From Apteryx mantelli (lineage: Eukaryota > Chordata > Aves > Apterygiformes > Apterygidae): a stretch of DNA of 64,000 nucleotides. The position numbers and the translations under genes were made by a program. Positions within the stretch are counted from its first letter, which is position 1. Each line of letters begins with the position of its first letter. The DNA lies in assembly GCF_036417845.1 (NCBI RefSeq), contig NC_089984.1, positions 34,259,447 through 34,323,446 on the forward strand, written 5' to 3'. The notes beneath the pieces are model-generated. The model saw nothing but the letters and a program-made list of their open reading frames with translations. It was not told where the DNA came from and searched no databases. This document shows, piece after piece, positions 9,748 to 24,900 of the stretch.

Positions 9748-12700
9748 CAGGAAAATCTCCTTATCAGCCACTCATCCTACAAATGGGTTTACTGTAGCCT
9801 TTCAGAATGACAGTAAGTGTTCTTCCATCTCAGATGCCTTCCCATCACTTCACATTTCCTTTACAGACATGGCATACAGCAGGACTGCATCACACAGGTA
9901 AGGCAGAGTAAAAACTAACCTTAAAAAAAATGACAAACACAAACTGATGTGAAACAGAAATGCAGCAGTCCAGAGATTAAGAACTTAGGCAGAAAGGCTG
10001 GCTGCCTGGTATTGGCATTTGTCAAATCATTTTCAGTTAAAAGTGCATTTCATTTTCAACAAAATCATTCTAATTTTGTCCAAAAATACAACTGTCATTC
10101 CAGGCCACTACCATTAACTGACATTGATATGTTGAAACAACCAGTATCATTAAGTAAGAGGGAACAAAATCATGCCCAGAAACATCCTGCATCACTCTTA
10201 TATTGAGGTTGGGATTCCCTACTACTCCCTGGGGACTAAAAACCACACATAGCTGCCTCAGACACACTTTGGTTGGAGACAACCTTGTTCAGGTATGTAA
10301 ATCTGAGGAAATGACAAACCGGAAAAAGAATTAGAGTATTACATTAGGCAAGAGCTGTGAGCAGAAGTACGGTGTCAAATCTCCTCCTCTGAAGAGAGGG
10401 AGCTGTGAAAGGGCTGTCCCTTCAGCCTTTCCCAGGCCTCTTTCATAAAGTCTGAATACCAAGTGGATTTCCCTTGAGAGCTGATGGTGACCGGGAACAC
10501 GTGCTCATAGGCTTCGAGCACACTGCTGTTCTTTTCATTTCCCAGTGCATCTCAACAGAAAATGAAATGATGCCCCTCTTTGCCATGCAATTAGTAAGTC
10601 CAGCATTTAGCCCAATCCCCTGGAGAAAACTAGAAATTAGGGTCTGTTGTTCACTGGTGGACTGTGGAATTTTCAAGCATTATTTTATATGTTGATTCTC
10701 TCCTACCGATCAACAAGTATGCAGTAAAAAAATTTACTTAGGGTTAGCACATTACTACTGACCTTGAACTGTTGGAGAACAAAGACAAAGTTTCCCATTT
10801 AGCTGTTTAACTTCTAGCATAATAGACCTGACACCCAAAGAACTACAGATTAAAGCAATGACTGCAAGGAAGAGGAAAAGAAAAGAAGTGAGTATAATGA
10901 TTTCCCCTCCAATTTATCATAGAATAAACGGAGAACTGCTGATCATTACTAATATTACTGGAGCTGAATTAAATGGTTCGTCACCACAGACCAAGCATAT
11001 TTATGGAAAGACTAACCATGGACATGTCCCTGGAAAGCCCTCTGGCTTGTAACTGAGTAGATAAACATGTATTGCTTGCTGAATATCAGCTGTCTGATAT
11101 TCAGTTAATGATCTTGTGTTGATGGAAAATTAAGGGCTTTAGTGGCAGCTGGAAACTATGGAGAAAAGATCCTAATTTTTCATTCATTATTTACTCATGA
11201 AACTTAACCACCTGAAGGCAATGTGAGAAAGGACTTTTACACAGGAGGACTGCCAGGTGCAGGCTTCTCTTTGCTGTAGAGCAGAAAAATATTTTCTTCC
11301 ATAAAACCAAACCAAAAATCCCTATGAAAAGCATTTCCTTGAATGATAGTGGGCAGTCACCTAAAACAACACAAACTTCTGCAAATAAGACATCAATGAC
11401 AACTAAAGACAGCCAGGGACAACTTCCTTCATCCTCTCCTCTTGTGGAGCAAAACTCCTTTACAGAAATAAACAGTTTACTAAAGCATTGTAAAATATTT
11501 ATTAAAAGCCTTTTCTTTCTGACAATGTTTTGTTAAAAGGCCGAAGTTCCACCCATTTCTTAGGATTAAGAAACTTGCAGTTTTGCAGGAGAGCACTTTC
11601 CAATTTAAAGTTCTAATTGCAGAAATAGTGTTTTTAAAAATGAAAAGCTCCTCCCTTTTTCAAAACTGTGGGACTTTTCAAGAAAGCGGAAAGAAAATCA
11701 ATTCCCCATTTTCCTCAAGTTTCTGAAAAAAATCGGAATTTACTAATGGAGGAAAAACAATAGTAACAAGGACTGAATTTTTTTTGCCCCACTGCTCATT
11801 GGGAAAAATCCTGTTTTTCATGCCCAGCATTAGTGAGAGCATCTATCAAAGCTCAGCACCTGAGGTTCCAGGAGTGACTGCTTTCCCAAGGAAGGGATGC
11901 ATCCTTCACAGGTACAGGTTTTGTTTCTATCACTCCAGCACCTGAAGATTCCAGGGAGGTGGAGAGGAGACCTCATTAAAGTGGCCATTAACTAACACTG
12001 ATAAGCAGAGATAGTTTGAGTCCTACACAAACATGTGAGTCACAGTTGACAGCAGAAAAACGTGTCCCAGAAAAGCCCAGGAGAACCAGTGCAGAAGGAC
12101 TCCTTTCCTGCTCCACTCTGGAAATCCAACAACTGGATCACATATTCATTTAGATTCAGAGCTCTGCTCTCTGAGTGAATTGCCTTTTCAAGCTATTGGA
12201 TATTCTGCATGGAGATGCCTTTTGCCTCTGTGTCATACAGTGTTTGGCACCAAGTAATCTTTGCTGAGCCTCTGGAGTGTTCTAACTTGCCCTACAGTAT
12301 TGAAACAAGTAACATAATGAGGTACATAACACAAATTGCAAAGAGGATGGTTGCAACACTAGCCACAATAGCAGTTTTCAGTATTCATTAATAGTACTAC
12401 AATACCTCAGCTGCATTCTAGCTCAGAGACGAACATTCCTGTTTATAAAGATTCACACACTTTCTTCACAAGCTAGTGAGAAAATATAAATTTTCCTTTA
12501 GACAGCTAACAATAAGGGCCGAACCTGCATAGTTTTAGAAACTCTATAATCTTTGAGAGCTGTATATATCCTGAAATACCTATAGTCTTTGACAAAGGGA
12601 TTGAATATTAACAATAATAAACTAGGAAGCATCTCTTTACTGATTAAAAAAATATGCACTAGGGGAATAATCACCAATTGCAACACTTTCATTTCTGTAT

Positions 12701-15700
12701 CCCAGAGTATGAGAGAGAAGTGCTGTGCATTACATTCATTCTTTACTTTCCCAGCTAAGAAAGACTAAGGAGCAAAATTCTGATAAAGCCAAGCTAACTT
12801 GTCCTTACTTTGCTCTTTTAATTCATTCCTGCTGACACTTTGTAAGAATACCACTATGTAGAATATTTTCCAGCTTTGCTATCTGGTCAACAAACCCAAA
12901 CATAGGGATATTCCAGTCAGAAGCCAATAAACCAGGAACCTAGAAATGGTGATTTGTGTCAGAAAATAGAGGGCAAAAGTTATTCTGTAGTGCAGCACTG
13001 AATTGTTCTACAGTCTTCACTAACCACAACTGTAATTGGCTTCTGCTTTTCATCTCACAGATAGGTTGGCTTTGTTGGTCCCCTGCAGGTTTCAGTTGTT
13101 TTTGCATTTTATATTATGATAAGCAAGTCCCGAGAGAAATGCTAGGCTATTATCTAACACAGTTGCTGTACAGTTGAAAGATTTAAAAATCTGGCATAAA
13201 TCACAAAATCCATGATTTAGTGTTTTACAGGGCAGATTCACACCTAGAGTAATTCCATTGACCTAAATATTTCCCCAGCTCTCCTGTTAAGTTCCTAAAG
13301 AGTTTAGAGCAACCCAAAACATGAAGATTGGACCCAGAGAGAGACTTCTATACCTGGGATACTACTGGATTTGGTCCATAAAGATTAGAATAGTCCTCAA
13401 AACGTAATTCTAGAGACTGGTTTTGAATTTCAGACAAAAAGCAGGAATATTCAGATTAAATTCTGCCCCATCTCTAATCTCATTTTACATGCAAACAAAC
13501 TATGTCTGGATTTCACTGAAATAAGACAAGAAATATGTATTCATTCTGGAAGATTCACAACGCCAGTTACATGAATCATGTGGTGTGTTTTCCATACTTA
13601 ACTCGATGGTTTATGTTACAAATATTTAGAAAATATAATTTGAAAATAATGAATAGTCAGGCACTGATTAAATTAAGATATTTCTGCCTTAAGGTTTTTT
13701 TTTTCTTTTTGCCAAGATGAATATACAAACAGAAGCCAGTTAGGCTTTTGAGAGTTGAATAAATATTTTCATTGTCTTCTAGAACAGTTTTTAGACCTTG
13801 AGGCTAAAATGAGGTCAGCTTATAAGTGAAAAGCCACATAGTTTAAAAAGGAAGCAATGGTGATGTTTTGGCACTAAAAGTCCATAGAAAACATCAGTGA
13901 AGCCAGACTTTTTTTCCAAGTTACTTGTAAGGTTGATTTTAACAGCCTTTTGACACTGATGATATCATAACTGAAGTTCAATGTTAACTAACAGAATAAG
14001 GTCTATTGAGTATATAGGGAAGTACCCAGCCAATGAATGCATTTTAGAAGCATGTAAATTATAAGTTTCTATGGATATGGGGTAAAAGTGCAAGGTAAGA
14101 AAGGGGGAGGACTTCCTGATTTATCCCCATTTTTTATCTGAAACTAGATGGTTCAAAACCTACTTTTCTCAGGAACATGTGATGCTGGATGTTAGCAATG
14201 ATCAGATGTCTGCAGCTGCTGACATAAAACACCCAAAGCGCACTGTATCTATTCTTGCAATGGCCAAACTCTCCTTCTCCCTCCTCTCTAGCCTAAAAGC
14301 TGCCTTTATACTTCAGTGTGCAGTTCTGGCACATCATCTCCAAAACATGCTGGCAATTTGCAGGTTAGTATTGGCCTACTGAAGTGTCCGTTTCATAGGA
14401 GATGCTATTACATGCTGAAATAGTGTTGCCAAATCATTGATAGCTTCAAAGTATAAGTGAGCACACATACAACTATTACACACGATGGGTTCTATTTTCA
14501 GGGAAGACTTAGCGGAAGAAAGCATTTCACTGCTATCAGTCTGGGCATTTCATAACAAATCCCAGAGATCCAATAAAATGTTATAAGTATCTCAATATCC
14601 TTCTCTATTGGGCAAACAATCCTTACTCTCCATAACTCCACCTACAATACAGTGGGATGGCACTTTGTCCAAGAGCAATTCTGTCGGTAAAAGCTGTCCC
14701 ATAGACTCTCCTCCTCTTCTCTACTCACAAAAGTAAAAGTGCCAGTCAACCACATAGACAGATAGACCAATAAAGTTTAAAAGGAAACTCGGTGACTCAC
14801 TTCTCCGGCAGCATTCTCATGCCTTCAGAATACTGAGCAACAAACGTCAGCAATATTTTTAGTTGCTGGGCAAGTGAAATTGTTCACACCACCTCATCCC
14901 CTCTGGCAGGGCTGAGGTTCACTGCTGTTATCCTTGGATAGGATACAGCAAGAGGAGTTCACTCCAAAGCAGAAAAAGATGAGAAAAAGGCTTGGGGGCT
15001 TCTCAAGCCTAAAGGCACAGACTTTCTCTTTGCTGATTTACACAGACTGATTGTAAACACCCTGCAATTGTATTTAGTGGTTTAGGCAGTCAGATCTACT
15101 GAGCAGCTTTATTTCCTATGCAATATGCTGTCTTTTTCATAACAGCTTCACTTTTTCCTCTCCTTTTGATAATAGGGAATACAAGCACTTTCATGTTTTG
15201 AAATCAAGTACAAGTGGATGTCCTCCCCCCTGCCATGGTTCCAGGAGGATTTCCACATAGCACCTGTAGAGCTCTAGGAAAAGCTATAGTTACAGCTTTT
15301 CCCAGATTTTTAACCTATTTGTAATTGTCTTAATTTCTTCCTATCAAAACATTGCTGTTCTTTATATTACTGGAACACCTAGATCAAAGACCAAAATTCC
15401 AATGATTTTGGCCTGATGTTCACACTGGAAGGGACCATTTTGAAACTGAAGAGCTTGCAGGATAGGTAGAGGATGCAACAGATGAGTATGATAAAGAAAC
15501 AGAGGATAAACAAAAGGTAACAATATAGGATCACGTGTTACCTTGGCAACTTTTCCACAATCGGCAATAGATTTTTATTTTTTTTTCCATAACGCATCTC
15601 AGGATATTCTTTTATTCAGCAGTTCAAAGAAGCAGAACAAGTTTTGCCCATACATAGCCTCTGATTAAAAAAAATTTGCCTTGGGAAAAGAACGTCATTG

Positions 15701-18700
15701 AGAAATTAAACCCAAAAAAGTAATTGGGCAAACAAAAAATGTTGCAAGATCACAGCTAAGCATGCTTCCATAGACACCTGTTGTGCTGTTTGCACTGACC
15801 TTGCGACTGTTTAGCAAGACCTGCATATTACTCCCTGCAGCCTGACTGGAAGCCCAAGGCAGACACGAACAAGAACGGCTGCAGCACATCACCTGCTCTT
15901 AGATATTCTTTACACAAGTCTAGAAAGGCTCGTTAAAACACTCCAGAAAGATCTCCCAGAATGTGGAGCCAAAGCCTACATTTAGTTGAAGAATAACAAT
16001 CTCAAACTACAGACAACTGTTCAAGGTTCAGACCATGCAAACTGGGAAAGAGTCAAGAGAGGGACTGTTCTTCTCCCCAAGTAGAAATCCATATAACTGG
16101 CAGTCACTTAACTGCATTGTCCTAAGATGACTGGCCCCAGCAATCACAAGGTACCCTTCTTATGAACAAGTTATTTACTTTTGACGCTCAATTTTAAATT
16201 TTATTTTAACTTTGGGCACTAGACCTTTATTAGAAGAGTTTCAACTGCTGAGAAGCACATGTAAAACTCTTTAATCTAAAGGTGGCTTCATTCAGGAAAC
16301 CTTTCCAAATCAGTCATTTAACGGGAAAAATCCATCTCAGACTGAAATTCTGCAGTTTGCTATAGATATTACAAGCCATACTTGAGGTGATCTTGTAATC
16401 TCATAAAACACACACAACCAACAGACTAGCTGGTAGGCAGTGTCCCATTAAAGCAGTGTTTTCTTGTTGGTAAGCTTGTGAGTAGGCTGGGTAAATCACT
16501 AAGTTGAATGCACTGCATAAGAACAAGTTATTATTATGAGAGGGTGTAGCTGTCACAGTATAAGAGATAGGTGAGTAAGCAAATTGAGCAGCAAAGAGAA
16601 AGACAGAAGCTAACGACAATGCTAAGGAGATTACAGAAACAACCACGGATACTCTACTGAAAGAGGTGAGTGACTGAAGAGAAAAAAACTAAATCAAAAG
16701 ATTGTTGCTTGCTTTGTCCGCTTCCTGGGCAAAGATGCTAAGCTGTTAACAAATCCCTGCTACCACAGAGAACTAGGATTTTCATGGTATCATTGATCTC
16801 TTCTGCTCTCTCCTGAGACACAGTTCATGGTTTTTGGTCTTTTATAGTAAGCTCATTAAAAGGTGCTTAGAGAATTTTATGTTTTTAAGTGCAGAATATC
16901 TCCTCTAGAATATCTAGTTCCAGGTGCCATTCTTGACTAACAGCTACAGTATGATCACTTGCTTTGTGTATTTGGAATCTTTGGGGCTAAGGAGAATAAA
17001 AGGTAGGAATCCTATGTTCCTAACTCTGGTTAGAACTCTATTTTATACCTGGAAATCTCTGTGTTGGGGAGAGCAGGAGTAAACACTAGGTGAATGGCCG
17101 CTAGGAAGTGTGAAAAAATTTGAAGTATGTGGACTAGATAAGTTGGCATATAGAAGGTTAAGGAAGATAAAGAATGAATTTATACTGGCATGTATTTTTG
17201 AAGAGCATACGGACTAACTGCAAGACTGGTGGAAAGCAAATAGCACTGCAGCCTACAAGAGGGGGATCACAACAACACTGATGCTATTTTTTTCTAAATA
17301 ATGAAGAAGTATTACAGAATATAAACCACACCACTGACTACATAGAACTAAGTGAAGTCATGGACTATATTGCCCAGATACACCTCCCAAGACAAATGTC
17401 ATAGCTTTTTTTTTTAATAAACATGGATTGCAAAACTAAGAGATAAAGGGAATGCAAATGAGATGAAATCTAGCTGGGTGTTACAGAAGTGTTTCCTAAC
17501 GTGTCTTCTTGCAAGAACCCAATCTGAAAAAAAAAAATCATTTAAAAGCATTTGTGCACCAGTTTGGGATAAAATGCAATAGAAAGAAGGTAAAGAAAGA
17601 TTCACTGTTTCCAGCACAGGGTAGAATCTCAGGAGTCCTGGGTTCTCTTGGGAGGCTGAGACCAAATACCTTCTGTGTTAGCTCCTGCTCTTACCATTGA
17701 ACATGGAACTACCTCTCCATACATTTCTGCAGCAAGCTGGAATCTGGATGTATTACCTTAGTATGAAATAATTAGTGATATTACCTACACCAAAGGTATT
17801 ACAATATGTGGGTGTTTGCAATGAAGCATGGTATGTGACTGGGTATCAGGAGGAAGTCTGATAATCACCTGCACTCCACACCATGGGCTGAACCTAAATA
17901 AGCCTGGGATCTCAGCATCCAGAAAAAGACAGCAAAGGGCGTTACCACAGTCCACATCTCTTTTGTATAGCACACACAGAGTATGGAGCAGATACTCTTT
18001 ACTACAGTCAAGCCTCTTTTAGTCTTTACAGACTGACTGAACAGATTAACACTGTCACATGTTCCTCTTATTAGAATTATCTGCTAAAATACTCAGCAGT
18101 GTAATTAATGATCTGTTTCTCACTGGTGATGCTGATCTGAAATTCACAGCATGAAATTCATGCTCTTGCAATCAGAGGTGCAGATTACATTGTATGGTGC
18201 AGCTGTGAGCCCTGCTTGGATGCCATGACTGTCACAAGGAAGGTTTCATGTTGGCTGTTAGCAGTTATGAACAGAGATGTGCTGCTGCAGTAATATTTTC
18301 TAGCATTTGCCTTCCTATTTAATACTTCTGCTACCAGGAGGCATCTTTCTTGGACTGCTGCAGAGTGAGTCAAAGTGCTGTGATTACAGTCATAGCAAAC
18401 CCATTTAAAGCTACACAGACTGTCAGAGAAGCAAAGCTCAAGGTACAGTCAGTCTTGGGACAAATCATACTACGGCAGGCATTATGTTTAAGAGGTTAAG
18501 AAAGCAGCAGGCTGTGTCCCAAACAAGAGGCAACACACCAGGAGCTCCAAGGGCTTTCAAGTTACCTTTGCCCCATGGAGAGTGCTGCTCTTCTAGTGAC
18601 CTTGAAGACAGTAATACCCCATGGTACAGAGCTGAATTTTGGCTGTGTAGACCGCAGCCTAGATGAAATAGCTGCCTGAGACTAACGGACAGTTTAGGCA

Positions 18701-21624
18701 ATGTGAACTAGTGCCTGAAGTGCCACTCCAGGATGCACAAGGCTGTGTCTGCTATTGACCAACTAAAGTACTTCTCAGATTTGCATCAGCTGTGGCAAAT
18801 CATTTTACAAAAAAATTCAAACCCAGCTGGGAAGTGCCAAGACATTATGCTTCAGCATTTCAGAGATGAAATAATGCAATTCCATTCAAGAATGGAATGA
18901 AAATTGTCCTCTTGCTTATTGAGGTTTAGAAGTTCCTCAAAGCAAAATACAGAGCTCAGTCAGCTTTCTGAAACTGCTACAGACAAAGAAGAAAACCCCT
19001 TCTCGGCCAGCTCTAACACTGACCTCTTCTAGAAAGCACTTTGGAGGAAATAATACTCTAAACAGGACTCAGCTCCTTTTAAGAGGAAATGATAGAGCTG
19101 ACTGCAAAGAGCTGTTAGCAGCAAGTGCTGAGGACTGAAGAGCTCTGTACAGCTGAAGACCACTATTTGCCTGGATTTGCTGTTAAGTGCTTTCCCTACT
19201 GTCACTTATTGTAATTAACAAATGAGCCCCCTTCTCTCCCACTTCCTAACAGAAAATACCAACTTCCCAGCGCAAGCCATATGCTTCCAGATTTGCCACA
19301 GGCACATAGCAATTCACAAAGGCAGGCCCCACCACAAGCGAATGAGAAGTCACAGGAGCACTGTGTTAACCCTACGTTAACTAGCACTAACAACTTACAG
19401 AGAAGCAGCAATTCCCCTCTGCATCTCCCAGCTTGTTGGCACAAAGTTCTACCTCATTTTAGGAACTACTGGCAAGAGCACTGGGGTGTAACTAGCAAAG
19501 ATGGACAGTGGAACTTTGTGGTGAATTTAGAGCTAGTGAAGCTGTTTCCAGTGGAAATTTCCTCTTCCCTTCCCTTCTCCCAGGTTCACAAACTGCAGTC
19601 CCAGTTAAAATCTCAGCCTACACCAAAAGAATATGCACTGTGAAGAAAACAGATTTACTCCAAGAAGATTTTACTTCGTTGCACTGAAATATGACAGTAA
19701 TTAACATTTGGAGGTGGAATATCCACAGACCAGAGCATTTCACCTGAACTTCTAACACATTCAAATAAAACTGAAAAGCTTCTGAGAGGAAAGATTGCTC
19801 CCCTTCTGTCTCATATTTTTAAATACAATTCAGTCTCCCTACTATTCTTATTAAAGAGTCTTTTCTTATCAGTCCGGAAACAAGGTAAGGAACTTAGCTC
19901 ACAACACCTTGTTTAATTTCATTTCTTTTCTATGTGTAAAGTTTACTATAAAATCAGAAAGCCTGACATAAAAAAGCAATCTTAATTTGGCCCATGATGT
20001 TTTAAGCATTTAAATACAGCTGGAATTTTAATGTCCACCTATGGAAATTGGACATAATTTCTTTTGGCAACTCTAAAAAATTTTGCAGTTGGTAATATTA
20101 CCACAATATATTACCACAATTAGCATAACCAAAAGCCAGGATAAAGTTACCTAAGGATGATGGGTCCAAATTGACTTTACCGACAGCAATCTGCGTAGCG
20201 GAGCCCAGCCTTTGGGAACTATGCTCGTGGGAAGCATTCCAAGGCGCTTGAAATGGCACAGCAAGCTCAAAGGTGTCTAGCCCATTAACCAGGCATTAGC
20301 AATAAAAACAGCGTGAAGAGCTATTGCAGCACTGTAATGGATGGGACAATCCTTCCTCAGTATTGAAGTGTGTATTGAGACCCACACTGCTGTCAGCAGG
20401 TGGTACACCTGCACCTGAGACATTGCACTTTCCTCTTATTCCTCTTTTCATTCTGCTGGCTCCAGCTTTCTTGCCTGTCACCAGATTTTAATTAAATAAC
20501 ACTATTAACCAAAGCCTCATTCTCCAGAGCATGTCACAGTTTAATTGTTTCACTGACAACTTCAGTTTGGAGTTAATATTGCACGTCAAGTCAGGTCAGA
20601 TTTTTGTGTACTGTTTATCATACTTCAGTTGGAAAGAGAACAAATAGATATATGGGATGCAGCATAACACCGTAATTGAGAGAAGAGGCAAGTACCACTG
20701 ACAGTGAAGTGTGGGATTACCTCAGTGTTACTGTTCTTCATTCCTCTCCATCTAAGCCAGAAGTTGCATCAGGTATAATAAAGACAGGGTAGAAATTCTC
20801 CTCTAGAACATAAAATCCTGGCAGGTGATGGGGAAAAATGGAAAGAATACTAATGGGGGGGGGCTTTCCCCTCAAAAACCCTTGTGCTTTGGGTTCTCCA
20901 GTCAGAACTGAATGAACACATGCAGTCTGGGGAAGCAAGGAACATGTTCCCCTGCTGAGCTCTCTCCATCAGGCACAACATGCACTCACATTTCATGCAA
21001 GATGATGGGTGGTTTATCTGCTATGAAACCAAAAGCAACCAGAGCAGGTGAAGAAGTGCCAGATCCTCCATCCCAGCAACCTCCGTAATCATCTTCAGAC
21101 ATCATCAGAAGGCCTAGGCAAAGCAGTAGATGGCACTCAGTGCCCTCCATGGTACATTCTGCTTATTTGGTACTCTCACCACCTCCTTTTTTTTAAGCTA
21201 AATTTGCAGCACCGCCTATCCTTTATCGGACTTCAAGAGCAAATCCAGCATTATTTACTAGTTCAGTGACTGAGTCTCAGTTTATCTTGTTCCACATGAA
21301 ACACCCCACATGCTTTGAAACAGAAGATGTAAGCCAAATAATACGTCTGTGTGCTTGCCCTGAGTAGGCAGCTGAAAACAAAATATGGGCACCTGCTCTA
21401 AATATGGTCTGAAATCTTCTAAGATAAGATTGTAGCATAAGCAGTAGGTCCCCTCCAAACTGATTGGGGCTGGGACACAGAACTTGAAGTGACTCAGCAG
21501 TAGGTCAATAGTCATCCCAGTGGACTGCTTTGTAAGACTGGGAGTGTTATTAATCAAAGGTAAGGAGTTGATTGACAAGCACCATAGAAGGTGTAGAATT
21601 TTTTGTAATGCATTTTTTTTAAAT

Positions 21625-21960
21625 TACTTTATCAGAATCATAGCAAAATGAGCTGAAAGTTTAGGTCCTCTAATTCACCCTCCTGCCAAGCCAGAAACAA
21701 CTATACCCCAAATCAATATTCACTTCTGCCACCATCCTACCCCACCACAAGAAATCTGTTCTTGTAATATATTTGTTGCAGAGTCCTCTCTGTCCCTAGA
21801 AACTTAATTCTAAAAAACATGTTAGCTTAAAACACAGGAGAAGCCCCATTGAATAGAATTGAAATAATTCAAGTAAAGGGCCTGTACTTAAGTGGTCACC
21901 ATAAGTCTGTTTAGACATTTTTCAAGCCTTTCTCCAGGTTCAAGTGCCTTATGGGAATTA
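21625..21960 (-). repeat. Possible diverged CR1-type LINE 3' fragment
   Basis: On the plus strand it starts with CAGAATCATAG and continues with AGGTCCTCTAATTCACCC and TCCTGCCA. This recalls the reverse complement of the CR1 3' end (AGAATCATAG, then ...GACCT...CTAGTCCA...CCCTGCC). The rest is too diverged to follow. Confidence 0.3.
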
Positions 21961-24900
21961 TACTTGCTGTATATAAACAACCAAAAAGCATCATATTTAT
22001 CCTTTCTGCAAGTCTACTGCAATGACTGCAGTGTAAATGTCACAGACATCCATTAAAGCCTGGAGAGGTCTCATACATCATACAATGATTAATCAGGTAG
22101 ACAAAGTCATTTACTCACCTCATTCCAAACCTTTACTAAATATGACCCAGAGGTTATAACTTAGTCAGCCACAGGAAGCATTAATTCCCTGAATTTGAAT
22201 ATCACTCCCTTTTTCTTGATGTATTTCCCTGGGCTGTAACGTATGACTACCTATTTTTATTCAAGCAAATCGTTTTTTTTTTTAAGATGAGTAGCTTCAG
22301 TTGGCACAAAACTGAATTTGACTACTCTTCATCTGCACAACTCCATTACAACAGCAAAGTCTGAAAAGCTGCACTGAAACTTTCTAAATCACAGTTGCTA
22401 AATTTCTGAACCTACGTTTATGCACCAAAATAGAAGTGTCTTCATCAGTAATAAGCACCTACAACAAGAAAGGCTTAAAATTTAAATCCACATTTTAAAG
22501 TAACTTTATCTTTTGTGATCTTGCACTAGAAAGATCTCACAGGCTTTTTGAAAATTAGCCCCAGTGATTAGTTTCCACAGATTCCTAAGGAAATGCATAC
22601 AATGACTTTGGAAATTAAAGGCCATCCCAGTACTCCTCAAATAGCAGGATTCCTTTTCCACAATCTCTTGAAATTCTTGTGTCTAACAAAGTCCACAGAA
22701 TTAAATCACAGAAGTATCAGACATCGCATCTCATAACAGGCTGAATTTTGAACTTCTTATATGCAGTCTGGTCTTTAACTGGGACAAAACTGACTTTGTC
22801 AAGATTTGAGCTTAAGAACAGATGGAAAGAAAGATTTTAGAGTATCAGAAGCATTTTGTATTGTTCCAATAACAATGCATAAGCAGAATATCTGCTGTAT
22901 ATCAAGGCTGGTTGTTACAGCCCAGCTCTGTATTGTTTTATGTCATCTCATCAACATCAATGATATTATCTCCAGCTTAAAATGGAAAAAGCTCCTGTAA
23001 TATAGAGTTCCTAAAATAGAGATGGACACCAAATCAAATCAAAGCTCCCCAGAATTCTAAAAAAAAGAGCTGAACTCCAAGGCTTATCCTTTGCATTAAG
23101 CTACAGAGAACAGAAAAGGTCCAAGATACAACACGAAGGACTGTAATATATCCTAGCTAACATAATTGTATTTGCTCCTCTGCTATTAAAAACAAAGTAT
23201 CTTCCCCAAAAAATCACTGCTGGCTCTCTTGTTTGGCTAAATTACTCACAGGTGACATTGATAGATCAAATCTTCATGATTATCTATATTATAGATGGAA
23301 TTTGGTTGTTTCTATGAAAGTTTAACCAGCTAAACAAATTACAGCACTGATAACACTTAAAAGCATTCTGAATGGTCTTTAAACTTTCCTCATCTAAATA
23401 TTACACATCAGATACTGCTCCTTTGGAACATCAGCTCTTTCTCTTTTATTAGTCATAGATCCAAAGTCTAAAGGTACTAAGAAAGTTGTGTTGTTTTTTT
23501 TTTCCTCCACTTCCAGTTTGAATGATCAATAGTCAAAGTCTCTGTTCGTGAACTGCTATGCCTGCTTCTCTTGCCCATATTTTGTTCTGGCAATAGGGAA
23601 GGTTAAATACTACAGATTGTTCAGGTAAACACTTTTCAGTAGACAGAATAAGAAAACCAAACTATAAAAGCTACTGAACATATGAAACAGAAGTTTCAGT
23701 TCTTGGATCTTGTGTCAGAATTGGATTTGATAGTCTGGAGAAGCTGATGCAGAAGCCAAGCCCTGCATAAACAAAGCAAAACACAGTGTTAAGCTTCAAA
23801 ATATCAGCACACCCTCAGCTCTGGTAGGCAGTTCTTATTTTCATTAGGATTTAAATACCATGAAATCTTCACTAACTGCTACAAGCTGGATCTGAGCTCA
23901 TCTGTATCCACGGCATCTGCCCACTTCAGGTTTCAGCAGCCTCCACTACATCGTTAACCTTTAGAAGACAACCTCCTCATAATTATTCTGTCCACAGACT
24001 TTCAACACAAACTCACTGTCACAGAAACGTACCAAGGCAGAATGTGTGCTGGATGACCATCTTCAGAGCTAACATGAAATACGCATTCAGTGCTTTTGAG
24101 ATAGGAATTACTTTACTTTGTTGGACATTATGCAGAGATAGCTTCATTCATTTTGCTTCTATGACTCTTATCAGGTAGAATAAAATCATCAATACCAAAT
24201 ATTTCTTCATGTCAGAGCTCTGAAGAATTAGTCTTTTGGGGACAAAATCTGATCCCAAATAGACCAGAGTAAATCCATAGTATTATACAATTTCCAATCT
24301 AAATCAATAGAATTATCTGCTGGTTAGGTTCAGAGTCTGCAAGTCAAGGTATATAAGTCAGTATTTTCAGTTCCTGCATAAGGATTTGTGCCAATTCACA
24401 CTTGTACAGATTTAATTAACATCTACAGTTATCCAAAAGGTCTGTTTGGTCTGGTTTTAAAACCATTGACACTTATTGGGACACACCATTAAAATTCTGC
24501 ATGAGAAGAGTAAAATGCAGGATTGTCAGCAGTAACACAGGAACAGTAAATTGAGTCAGACATTTCATATAGTCATCACAACTACACAAACACATCATAA
24601 TTTAATAAAAACAAGTGTGCAGCTGCTCTTGGGCACATAGAGCAATTTTAAATATTCAGACATGTGCAGTCTCATTCATTGATCCAAGCAGTTTAACTAA
24701 ACATGCATCCCTTTTTTTTTTTCCTCTCCTCAAAAGCTTTAACACAGTTAAAATGATTTATAAAATACTATCGCCAAATATCACTACTATCAGGGCAGCT
24801 ATTTGAGGTGACGGGTTAGAGTTTGTTTTATGCTTATCATTCAATAGCCTATTGCATTTTAGTAGATTTCACAAGACCAATAAAGAAAAAGCTTCTTACA

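Noticed and set aside
13681-13712. T-rich tract near 13700 as a retroposed poly(A) tail
   Set aside because: Short, interrupted, and no target-site duplication or retrocopy body beside it.
19281-19643. Plus-strand open frame of 120 codons
   Set aside because: Low-complexity composition (Gln, Ser, His), no recognisable domain, no splice context; also open on the other strand.
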